Shown here one piece after another: positions 5,263-10,889 of a DNA stretch of 10,889 bases; positions within the stretch are counted from its first letter, which is position 1; each line of letters starts with the position of its first letter. The notes below the pieces were generated by a model. That model searched no databases. It was given only the letters and a program-made list of their open reading frames with translations, and was not told the DNA's origin. The translations under genes and the position numbers were made by a program. Where the stretch lies: assembly GCA_035291905.1 (NCBI GenBank), contig DATDRF010000118.1, positions 1 to 10,889 of the forward strand, read 5' to 3'. The DNA is from JACPLA01 sp035291905 (lineage in GTDB: Bacteria; Bacteroidota; Ignavibacteria; UBA10030).

Positions 5263-7242
5263 CTAAAAGAGAGATGATGTTTGTAGGATGTTCTGTATCC
5301 AGAACACGAATTTAACGGTGTATTTCCACGCCGGCGCAGAACTGACGTCGAGGCTTTTGCTGTTATTGAGGAAGTTCGTGTCAATTTGCAGAACCTCTTC
5401 CGGGTCAACCTTTGCCCATTGAATTCTCTCTTCTCCTTTGTACTTGTATTCCTTCCACCGGGCCTGGCCATTCCAGCGCTCTCTGACCTCTTTCCCGCTT
5501 TCAAAACGAACAAGCACGTCGACCGGCATCTTTACTTCACCGAGCCTGCTCACCACCACCCTGGCCTCATAGAGCCTTGGGGCTGCCGAAGTGTCCTTCT
5601 GCCCGTCGAACACCCCCTCGGACCTGCTGATTCGCCGGTTTTCAATGCCGGCGAGGGCATAATCACAAATCTCGGTGCCGTACAACACCTGGTCAAAGAA
5701 CCAGTTCATATCGGTACCGAATTTGTTCCCCAGGCGTTTCCGCGTGATTTCATTGACCACGGCAATAAAATCCCGTGAAGAGGGATGCCGGAACCGCCAG
5801 CGTTCAAAATACGTGCGCATGATTTCGTCCATCACGGGTCTTCCAAGGAGGCGTTCGAGCGTTGTCATGAAAACCGCTGTCTTTGCGTACGTCAGATTCC
5901 CGTACCCGCCGGCCTTGTATTCCCATGCATTGAGGAGGGTGGGTGCAATTTTGGGATTGGACATCGAAAGATATCCGTCTCTCGCCATTTCCATGTCGCC
6001 CTGGCGGTAACCAAGAATATCCATGACTGATGTCTTCACTCCATACGTCTCATTCATGATCCGGGTCTCGGTGTACTGATTGAACCCTTCATCAAGCCAC
6101 GCCTCTTCAAACTCGTTGCTCCCCACCAACCCGTACCAGTATTGGTGGCCGAATTCGTGAATCGTGACCAACTCAACAAATTTGAGGCCTTCGGGCATGC
6201 CGTAGAATGATCCCCCCGTGATGAGCGTTGGATATTCCATTCCACCTGCACCGAACGCCTTGATGGGAGGATCAACGACGGTCAGATTCGGATATGGATA
6301 CTTTCCCAGGAAATCATTGAAGTACTGGAGAGCGACCTTTGTCGATTGAAGATACCGATCGGTGTGTTGGCGGTGTTCGGGTTGAATCAAGAGCTGAATC
6401 GCAACGTGTTCCCATTTGTCATCCACCACCTCATAACGGGGGGAGGCTGTCCACGCAAAATCGTGCACATCTTCGGCATGGTAGAACAACGTCTTTGTTG
6501 TGTCGCCGTTGCGGCGTTCGTTCTCTCTGACTCCGGTTGCTCCGACCACAAACGACTGCGGGACGGTAATGTTGACGTTGTAGACACCATAGTCGGCGTA
6601 GAATTCCGTGTTGGAATGAAATTGATGGCAGTTCCATCGGCTAGCGATCGCATATCTCATCCCTGCCGGCTCATACACTCCCATCTTCGGGAACCACTGT
6701 GCAACCATGTAGAAATCATCGTAGTACCCCGTCCGCGCAAACACAGTGGGCAATTTCGCGGTAAATGAAATATCGAGCGTGACGGTCTGATTCGGGAGCA
6801 CTGGTCTCGCCAGTCGCACTCGCAGCACCGTCTGGTCCTTTTCATTGTCATCGTCGGGATGGATGAATTCCATTTTCGGCTTCAGGTCTTCCCCTCCCCG
6901 AACAGCCATTTTGTCGACGTTAATCCAGCCCCATCCTCCTGCATCCATCGCGGCGCCACGTGATGACCCGCCCGATTCTTTCATAAACGTCGATTCGGAA
7001 TTCCTGAACGCGTTCAAATAGAGATGAAACTGAAGCTCCATGATGCGATCGCGGGATGTGTTGCGCCATACAAGCGTCTCGGTTCCCCTGAGCATTTTTT
7101 CCTTCGGATCCAGGGAGATATTGATGTCGTAATTTGCTATTCGCGGGCTCAGGGGCTGCGGAAAGATGGGCTTCTGAGCCATTGCGGCGGACCCCAGGCA
7201 GACCGCCGCACCAAAAAAGAGTCGAGCTATGATCTGATTCAT
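5263..7242 (-). CDS. Secreted M1-family zinc metallopeptidase (gluzincin aminopeptidase-like)
   Basis: This is a 659-residue exported M1-type peptidase. The signal peptide (MNQIIARLFF start, cleavage likely after AMA near residue 22) is followed by a beta-rich N-domain. The catalytic domain has the exopeptidase-type motif GAGGMEYP (about 331-338, the counterpart of GAMEN) and the zinc site H362-E-F-G-H366 with E385 exactly 18 residues on (EAWLDEGFNQY). A Tyr in NLTYAKTAVF about 90 residues later is a candidate for the catalytic Tyr. The protein lacks the long helical C-domain of PepN-type enzymes and ends in a smaller domain and a hydrophobic stretch. It should trim N-terminal residues from peptides in the periplasm or at the surface. 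The frame is open to a TTG at 7311, but the signal peptide begins at the ATG at 7242, which is chosen. No Shine-Dalgarno is seen. The membrane protein ending at 4249 follows 6 bp downstream. Confidence 0.93.
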   Translation of the reverse strand: MNQIIARLFFGAAVCLGSAAMAQKPIFPQPLSPRIANYDINISLDPKEKMLRGTETLVWRNTSRDRIMELQFHLYLNAFRNSESTFMKESGGSSRGAAMDAGGWGWINVDKMAVRGGEDLKPKMEFIHPDDDNEKDQTVLRVRLARPVLPNQTVTLDISFTAKLPTVFARTGYYDDFYMVAQWFPKMGVYEPAGMRYAIASRWNCHQFHSNTEFYADYGVYNVNITVPQSFVVGATGVRENERRNGDTTKTLFYHAEDVHDFAWTASPRYEVVDDKWEHVAIQLLIQPEHRQHTDRYLQSTKVALQYFNDFLGKYPYPNLTVVDPPIKAFGAGGMEYPTLITGGSFYGMPEGLKFVELVTIHEFGHQYWYGLVGSNEFEEAWLDEGFNQYTETRIMNETYGVKTSVMDILGYRQGDMEMARDGYLSMSNPKIAPTLLNAWEYKAGGYGNLTYAKTAVFMTTLERLLGRPVMDEIMRTYFERWRFRHPSSRDFIAVVNEITRKRLGNKFGTDMNWFFDQVLYGTEICDYALAGIENRRISRSEGVFDGQKDTSAAPRLYEARVVVSRLGEVKMPVDVLVRFESGKEVRERWNGQARWKEYKYKGEERIQWAKVDPEEVLQIDTNFLNNSKSLDVSSAPAWKYTVKFVFWIQNILQTSSLF

Positions 7243-7319
7243 AAGAGGATAGAAGTTGTGGTAAGTGATTAGTGAGGCAGGAGAATGTACGCCTTCTTTA
7301 AGCAAAATCAATGCTTATA

Positions 7320-7432
7320 AAGGAGCTTTCAGCGCTCAGCTGTCAGCTCCCCGCGTACGCGGGGACAGCGGTCAGCCCGCGACCTGAAACTTGAAGCCTC
7401 AAACCTGAAACCCGCAACTCGTAACCCGAAAC
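7320..7432 (-). repeat. Heptanucleotide tandem array interrupted by a palindrome
   Basis: Most of the 211-bp gap between rsgA and the M1 gene is a 7-bp periodic array. On the minus strand ten units start at 7432, 7425, 7418, 7411, 7404, 7397, 7390, 7383, 7376 and 7369. Each begins GTT, GCT or GTC, for example GTTTCGG at 7432, GTTTCAG at 7411 and 7390, and GCTGACC at 7376. After the palindrome at 7349-7364, four more start at 7347, 7340, 7333 and 7326 (GCTGACA, GCTGAGC, GCTGAAA, GCTCCTT). The unit drifts from GTTTCGG-like to GCTGAxx-like along the array. It codes for nothing convincing. The rest of the gap (7243-7319) should hold the promoter of the M1 gene; only a weak TATAAG (7314-7319, minus strand) is seen, without a convincing -35 box. 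Confidence 0.8.
7349..7364. repeat. Perfect 16-bp GC-rich palindrome
   Basis: CCCCGCGTACGCGGGG is its own reverse complement, and one flanking T/A pair extends it to 18 bp (7348-7365). It splits the heptamer array and shifts its register by 1 bp. It can form a very stable hairpin, further closed by GCTGTC/GACAGC in the flanks with a small bulge. It lies about 90 bp past the rsgA stop but is not followed by a U-tract on the minus strand. Confidence 0.8.
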
Positions 7433-7453
7433 GCTGAGGATCATCGTGCTCCG

Positions 7454-8527
7454 TCACGGCTTCTTTCTTGTCTTGTAGATCTGTTTTATTTGGCGTGAAA
7501 TTCTTTTCCACTTCTCCTTTTCTTTTCGCTGCTCCTCCCGGTCAACTCTACGAGTCTGATACGCAATCTCTTTACGAAGCTTCTGAAAACTCCTGAACCG
7601 CGATTCTTCAAGTGTACCGTCATCGAGAGCCTTCTGAATAGCGCACCCGGGCTCCGATTCATGGGTGCAGTCACGAAAACGACACTCTCCAACCAGCCGG
7701 TTTATGTCGGCAAAAACCTCTTCAACGCCGCCCGAACCGCCCCACAGCTGAAGTTCCCGCATTCCGGGAGTGTCGATCAGGAGGCCGCCCCCGGGAAGAA
7801 TGATGAGTTCCCTTCTCGTCGTTGCATGTCTTCCGCGGCTGTCCGATTCCCGCACTTCCATCGTCGGATAGATCTCCGCGCCGAGAAGATGATTGATAAT
7901 CGTGGTCTTCCCAACCCCTGATGACCCAAGAAGAGCGCCGGTGACGCCGGGTTCGAGGTATGTGAGGAGCGCATCGAGCCCCTTGTCATGAATCGCGCTC
8001 AGCATATGAAGAGAAACGTTGGGGGCGACCGACCGAACCTCCCGCTCCTTTGATTTCAGATCATTGCAGAGATCGGTCTTGTTAAGGACGACCACCGGCT
8101 TGGCGCCGCTTTCGGCAGCAAGCACAAGATATCGCTCGAGACGACGAAGGTTGAAGTCGTGGTCCAACCCGCTTATCAGAAACACGACGTCGACGTTTGC
8201 GGCGACAATTTGCTCTTCAACTTTTGGCCCTGCAATGTTCCGCGAAAACTTCGTTCGGCGCGGGAGGAGCTCATGGATGGTGGCTGCCTGCTCATCGGGC
8301 CTCGCGTGGATGACCACCCAATCGCCGACGGCGGGGAAATCGTGCACCCCCTCTGCAAGGTAGTGCATCTTGCCTGTAATTTCTCCGCGTAATTCTCCAA
8401 ACTGTGAGTAGAGAAGATAGTAGGTCTTGTGCTGCACTGCGACGCGGCCGGCGGAAAATCCCCCCGTTTCAAAAGGCAGGAACGCGGCCCGAAAGAAGCT
8501 GTCCCACCCGAGCGCTTCAAGTTTCAT
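7454..8527 (-). CDS. rsgA: Ribosome small-subunit-dependent GTPase A
   Basis: This 357-residue protein is the RsgA (YjeQ) GTPase, which acts late in 30S ribosomal subunit assembly. Its domain order is diagnostic. An N-terminal OB-fold (to about residue 100, with PAVGDWVVI at 65-73) is followed by a circularly permuted GTPase with G4 NKTDL (149-153) before the P-loop GSSGVGKT (201-208), then the RGRHATTRR switch (231-239) and G3 DTPG (252-255). The C-terminal zinc-binding part has C282, C287, H289 and C295. A long, strongly basic helix (about 325-357) ends the protein and suits rRNA contact. The start ATG at 8527 overlaps the stop of the GDSL gene by 4 bp (ATGA), with GGAG 5 nt upstream, so translation is coupled. 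It is last of four genes in the set. Confidence 0.97.
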   Translation of the reverse strand: MKLEALGWDSFFRAAFLPFETGGFSAGRVAVQHKTYYLLYSQFGELRGEITGKMHYLAEGVHDFPAVGDWVVIHARPDEQAATIHELLPRRTKFSRNIAGPKVEEQIVAANVDVVFLISGLDHDFNLRRLERYLVLAAESGAKPVVVLNKTDLCNDLKSKEREVRSVAPNVSLHMLSAIHDKGLDALLTYLEPGVTGALLGSSGVGKTTIINHLLGAEIYPTMEVRESDSRGRHATTRRELIILPGGGLLIDTPGMRELQLWGGSGGVEEVFADINRLVGECRFRDCTHESEPGCAIQKALDDGTLEESRFRSFQKLRKEIAYQTRRVDREEQRKEKEKWKRISRQIKQIYKTRKKP

Positions 8528-9198
8528 TGCGTCTCCAGAAGCTTGATAAATTCCTCGGCAACAAACCTGTTTCCATCATCGCTCAAATGTACACCATCGT
8601 ACGTCAAGAGACCACGCTCGACGTTCTCGGTGTTGTATGTTCCCTCGTATCGGAGGAATGCCCTACGGAGATCGCAGAGCGCCACTTCTTGCTCTTCTGC
8701 AACTGACCGCGTGATATCGGAGTATTCATCCAGCATGGAATCAAGGGGATTGTCCCCTTTCTTCTTCTCCCCGATAACGCTTGGAGTACAGAGAACCGCC
8801 TGCGCTCCCGTTTCCCGGATTCTCTTCGTCAACTCAATCAATCCTTTTCGAAATTCATCCTTCGTCGTGCCGTGCAGCCCCTTCATGGAGGAGTGCCATA
8901 CATCGTTGATCCCTATATAGATAATAACAAGGATCGGCTTCAACGCCAGTACGTCGCGGTCGACGCGTTGTAGCAGGTCGGGGACTTTGTTCCCGCTGAC
9001 GCCCGCGCCCACAATCTCGACTTCAGACCCTGATTTCCGCAGGTGGTCCCGGATCAGAGTCACATATCCGCGCGGCTTGACCCCCAGCTCTGTGATGGAA
9101 TCCCCGAAGAAGACAATCTTTGGGTTCTTTGTCTGGCCGATCGTCACCGCCGACAGTGCGCAACATAATATCACCGCCACTGCAAATCTTGACGTCAT
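8524..9198 (-). CDS. Secreted SGNH/GDSL-family hydrolase
   Basis: This is a 224-residue esterase/lipase-like protein of the SGNH superfamily. After a signal peptide (about residues 1-22) the family blocks appear in order: block I G32-D-S34-I-T with the nucleophile Ser34, block II Gly68 (GVSGNKVPD), block III G96-I-N98-D99, and block V D201-G-V-H204 with the catalytic Asp and His. All expected active-site residues are present. Members split esters of lipids, acyl-thioesters or acetylated sugars; the substrate is not readable here, but export points to an envelope or extracellular target. Two Cys at 12-13 lack a proper lipobox, so it is probably not a lipoprotein. Start and stop both lie in ATGA overlaps with the neighbours (9195-9198 and 8524-8527). 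GAGG lies 7 nt before the ATG. Confidence 0.93.
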   Translation of the reverse strand: MTSRFAVAVILCCALSAVTIGQTKNPKIVFFGDSITELGVKPRGYVTLIRDHLRKSGSEVEIVGAGVSGNKVPDLLQRVDRDVLALKPILVIIYIGINDVWHSSMKGLHGTTKDEFRKGLIELTKRIRETGAQAVLCTPSVIGEKKKGDNPLDSMLDEYSDITRSVAEEQEVALCDLRRAFLRYEGTYNTENVERGLLTYDGVHLSDDGNRFVAEEFIKLLETQ

Positions 9199-9875
9199 GG
9201 GGCAACCTCATGGGAGGGAACGGAGAGATTCATTATCTGTTCTGATTCAAAAACATGCGTACCTCGGGGGTTCTGCTTGGCTGCGGCGATCATTGCCAAT
9301 GCCACGGCGGATGCCTCGATGGGCCGATATCGTGCTAGGAGCCCTTTCATAAAAGGTGTTATCGTCTTCATCGCGGCGGCAGCCAATCGCTCGCCCAGGC
9401 GAAATTCGGACCGCTCTCCCAGGAGGACGGATGGCCTGAAGATCACCAAACCTCCGAATCCTTCGACACTCAGCGCCCGTTCAAGCTCCCCCTTAGTCTT
9501 GAGATAGAAGTTTGACGATGAGGCATCGGCACCGACGGACGAAACAACAATGAAACGTTTTGCCCCCAACTTCATGGCTGCGGAGGCCGTCCGAAGCGGG
9601 TATTCAAAATCCACCTTTCTGAATGCTTCTTGTGATCCCGCTTTCCGAATTGTTGTCCCCAACGCGCAAAATACGTCATGGATTTGCACATTGTTCAGAC
9701 TGTGTTCCAGGTTTTCAAAATCCACAATTCGTTTGTCCAATTTGAAATGCTGTTGCGGGAATTCCCTTCTCGTTAGCACAACAACCTCATCGTACTCCTT
9801 GTCTCTCAGAAGATAATCGACGAGAAAACGGCCGATGAGCCCAGTCCCGCCAACAACAAGCGCTTTACGCTGCAT
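9195..9875 (-). CDS. Atypical SDR / NAD(P)-binding Rossmann protein (HTATIP2-like)
   Basis: This 226-residue cytoplasmic protein belongs to the atypical short-chain dehydrogenase group (NAD(P)H-binding, HTATIP2/TIP30-like). A Rossmann glycine motif GGTGLIG (residues 9-15) opens the chain, followed by an acidic/basic switch region and CALGTT (70-75). VVSSVGAD (110-117) and Y124-x3-K128 supply the Ser/Tyr/Lys style active site, and RPSVLLGER (147-155) is typical of the group. The length fits. The substrate is unknown; relatives are quinone or sugar-nucleotide-type oxidoreductases or regulatory cofactor sensors. AAGGG lies 8 nt before the ATG at 9875, and the stop overlaps the start of the GDSL gene by 4 bp. 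The gap to the glycosylase gene upstream is 41 bp, so it is probably co-transcribed with it. Confidence 0.88.
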   Translation of the reverse strand: MQRKALVVGGTGLIGRFLVDYLLRDKEYDEVVVLTRREFPQQHFKLDKRIVDFENLEHSLNNVQIHDVFCALGTTIRKAGSQEAFRKVDFEYPLRTASAAMKLGAKRFIVVSSVGADASSSNFYLKTKGELERALSVEGFGGLVIFRPSVLLGERSEFRLGERLAAAAMKTITPFMKGLLARYRPIEASAVALAMIAAAKQNPRGTHVFESEQIMNLSVPSHEVAP

Positions 9876-9916
9876 CAGAACATCCCTTTAAAAGTAATCC
9901 CTCCTGGTGCGCACGC

Positions 9917-10819
9917 CTACCGTCCAACCATGCGCTCTTCCAGCTCTTCTATCGTCCGGGGCCAATCGTCTTTCAACAGGCGGGAGAATGCACGGTCGGC
10001 CAGGAGCTTGCCTCCCGTCTGGCATCGGGGACAATAGTTGCATTCGTTTTGCGCATATGCAATACGTTGAACTGCTGTTCCGCACACCGGACACGGCTTT
10101 TTGTGCCGCCCATGGACCGCCATTCCCTCTCTGAAAGCGGTCACTTTTTCCGGGAACCCCTCACCGGTCTCTTTCCGCAGCCGCTCGATCCACATGAGCA
10201 TGACCGACCGGACGGAAGAATGAAGCCGCCGAATCTCTTCATCATTCAGCGTGCGCGTTTGTTTGAGAGGAGAAAGCCGTGCGTGATGAAGAATCTCGTC
10301 CGAGTACGAGTTGCCGATCCCGCTGAACAGGTGCGGATCCGTCAGCGCCCGCTTGAGCGTATGGTTCTCTTTCCTCAGCTGAGCGGCAAACTCATTCTCC
10401 CCGCAGCCAAGGACCTCGAATCCGCCCGGATCGAGTTTGTTGAGGGCTTCAACCTCCGAAACGCAATGCAGAGATGCTCTTTTCTTCGTTCCCGCTTCCG
10501 TTAACAGCAGTGTGCCGTTCGCGAAATCGAAGGCCGCATGCCCTACTTTCCCCGGAATCTTTGCTCCTGCCTCCTTCCAATGGAGCCTTCCCGCAATCAT
10601 AAGGTGAATCACCAGGAAGAATTTTCCCTCAAGCTCGAGAACAACGCGCTTCCCAATCCGGTGAAATCCGACGATCGTACGCCCATAGAGATCTTCGGGT
10701 TTCGGTTCAACAGTCCGAAGGAGAAACGGATTGGCAAGCCGGATTCTTTCCAGTTTCCTCCCCGAAATCCTCCGTTCAAGAGATTCCAGATAGATGGTGA
10801 TATCGGGGAGCTCGGGCAT
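9917..10819 (-). CDS. Fpg/Nei-family DNA glycosylase, divergent subfamily
   Basis: This 300-residue base-excision repair enzyme removes damaged bases and nicks the abasic site. MPELPD at the N-terminus gives the catalytic Pro2 and Glu3. Lys57 (IGKR) is the conserved catalytic-domain Lys. The H2TH motif is G167-I-G-N-S-Y-S-D-E175. A zinc finger has C243, C246, C263 and C266. It differs from E. coli MutM: the zinc-finger Arg that grips the damaged-site phosphate is replaced by N258; the loop that carries the Arg and Phe of the intercalating triad reads EAGTKKRASLH; and about 33 residues follow the zinc finger (ending ELEERMVGR). It is therefore not called mutM. From memory, this combination recurs in a widespread group annotated as formamidopyrimidine-DNA glycosylase. 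No Shine-Dalgarno precedes the ATG at 10819. It is probably the first gene of the set ending with rsgA. Confidence 0.92.
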   Translation of the reverse strand: MPELPDITIYLESLERRISGRKLERIRLANPFLLRTVEPKPEDLYGRTIVGFHRIGKRVVLELEGKFFLVIHLMIAGRLHWKEAGAKIPGKVGHAAFDFANGTLLLTEAGTKKRASLHCVSEVEALNKLDPGGFEVLGCGENEFAAQLRKENHTLKRALTDPHLFSGIGNSYSDEILHHARLSPLKQTRTLNDEEIRRLHSSVRSVMLMWIERLRKETGEGFPEKVTAFREGMAVHGRHKKPCPVCGTAVQRIAYAQNECNYCPRCQTGGKLLADRAFSRLLKDDWPRTIEELEERMVGR

Positions 10820-10835
10820 GGGAAAGAGAAGGCTG

Positions 10836-10874
10836 TCTCTCCGTGTCCTCTGTGCCTTCTCGGTGATCTCTGTG
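10836..10874 (-). repeat. Short CACxGAG tandem repeat upstream of the glycosylase gene
   Basis: On the minus strand four diverged units follow each other: CACAGAGAT (10866-10874), CACCGAGAAGG (10855-10865), CACAGAGGA (10846-10854) and CACGGAGAGA (10836-10845). Unit lengths are 9, 11, 9 and 10, close to one DNA turn. The array ends 16 bp before the start codon of the glycosylase gene and lies where its leader or promoter should be. It resembles the ACCACAGAGACACAGAG-type filler I recall from intergenic DNA of many environmental bacteria. Confidence 0.65.
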
Positions 10875-10889
10875 GTTAGTCTTTTGTCT

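Noticed and set aside
5263..7311. Longer M1 peptidase starting at the TTG at 7311
   Set aside because: The extra 23 residues precede a textbook signal peptide beginning at the ATG at 7242 and carry no Shine-Dalgarno of their own.
7349..7364. Palindrome as the rsgA intrinsic terminator
   Set aside because: The stem is strong, but on the minus strand it is followed by AGCTGACAGC with no U-tract. It is also about 90 bp past the stop. A terminator role is possible but unsupported.
7320..7432. CRISPR-like array
   Set aside because: There are no constant repeats of 23-40 bp separated by unique spacers. The units are 7 bp, diverged and contiguous, and no cas genes are nearby.
8524..9198. GDSL hydrolase as a lipoprotein (Cys12/Cys13)
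   Set aside because: The residues before the Cys (VIL) do not fit a lipobox, which needs a small residue at -1. Ordinary signal peptidase I export fits better.
9873..9882. Three-codon upstream frame ATG TTC TGA overlapping the SDR start
   Set aside because: It looks like a tiny leader frame with a TGATG coupling, but it has no suitably spaced ribosome site, and the nearby AAGGG serves the SDR start. Probably chance.

Overview
The window reads as a conventional chromosomal stretch from a mid-GC Gram-negative bacterium. Secreted M16 and M1 peptidases, a TauE/SafE exporter, clear Shine-Dalgarno sequences at several starts, and the general look of the proteins suggest a member of the FCB group (Ignavibacteriota/Bacteroidota-like). 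That assignment is an impression from protein style, not a search result. Nine of the ten genes lie on the minus strand. I see no tRNA, rRNA, insertion sequence, phage gene or CRISPR array.

Right to left, which is the direction of transcription, the layout is as follows. (1) 10819-7454 is a tight four-gene set: a divergent Fpg/Nei-family DNA glycosylase, an atypical SDR (NAD(P)-binding) protein, a secreted SGNH/GDSL hydrolase, and the ribosome-assembly GTPase rsgA. The last three are joined by two 4-bp ATGA stop/start overlaps. (2) A 211-bp intergenic region (7243-7453) is largely a degenerate 7-bp tandem array interrupted by a perfect 16-bp palindrome. (3) 7242-4249 holds a secreted M1-type zinc aminopeptidase, followed 6 bp later by a multi-pass membrane protein with a very basic tail. 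(4) 4162-4248 is a convergent intergenic region with three GGTNACC-centred palindromes and a fourth, imperfect one. (5) 3961-4161 is the only plus-strand gene, a 66-residue hydrophobic protein, divergent from a TauE/SafE family permease (3876-3124). (6) 2981-219 is a two-gene operon of M16 peptidases ending in a good intrinsic terminator at 161-195.

Two results stand out. First, the two M16 proteins are complementary half-enzymes: the upstream one keeps the zinc site (HLFEH plus a downstream Glu) but has lost the C-domain Arg/Tyr substrate pair, while the downstream one has lost every zinc ligand but keeps the Arg/Tyr pair. This predicts an obligate secreted heterodimer. Second, three intergenic regions (1-119, 2991-3011, 7320-7432) carry runs of diverged heptamers in strict 7-bp register, and two of them share an 18-mer at 16/18 identity. 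This looks like a dispersed heptanucleotide repeat family, comparable in form to the cyanobacterial STRR heptamers. A different repeat of about 10 bp (CACxGAG) lies just upstream of the glycosylase gene. I found no clear defence or mobile system.
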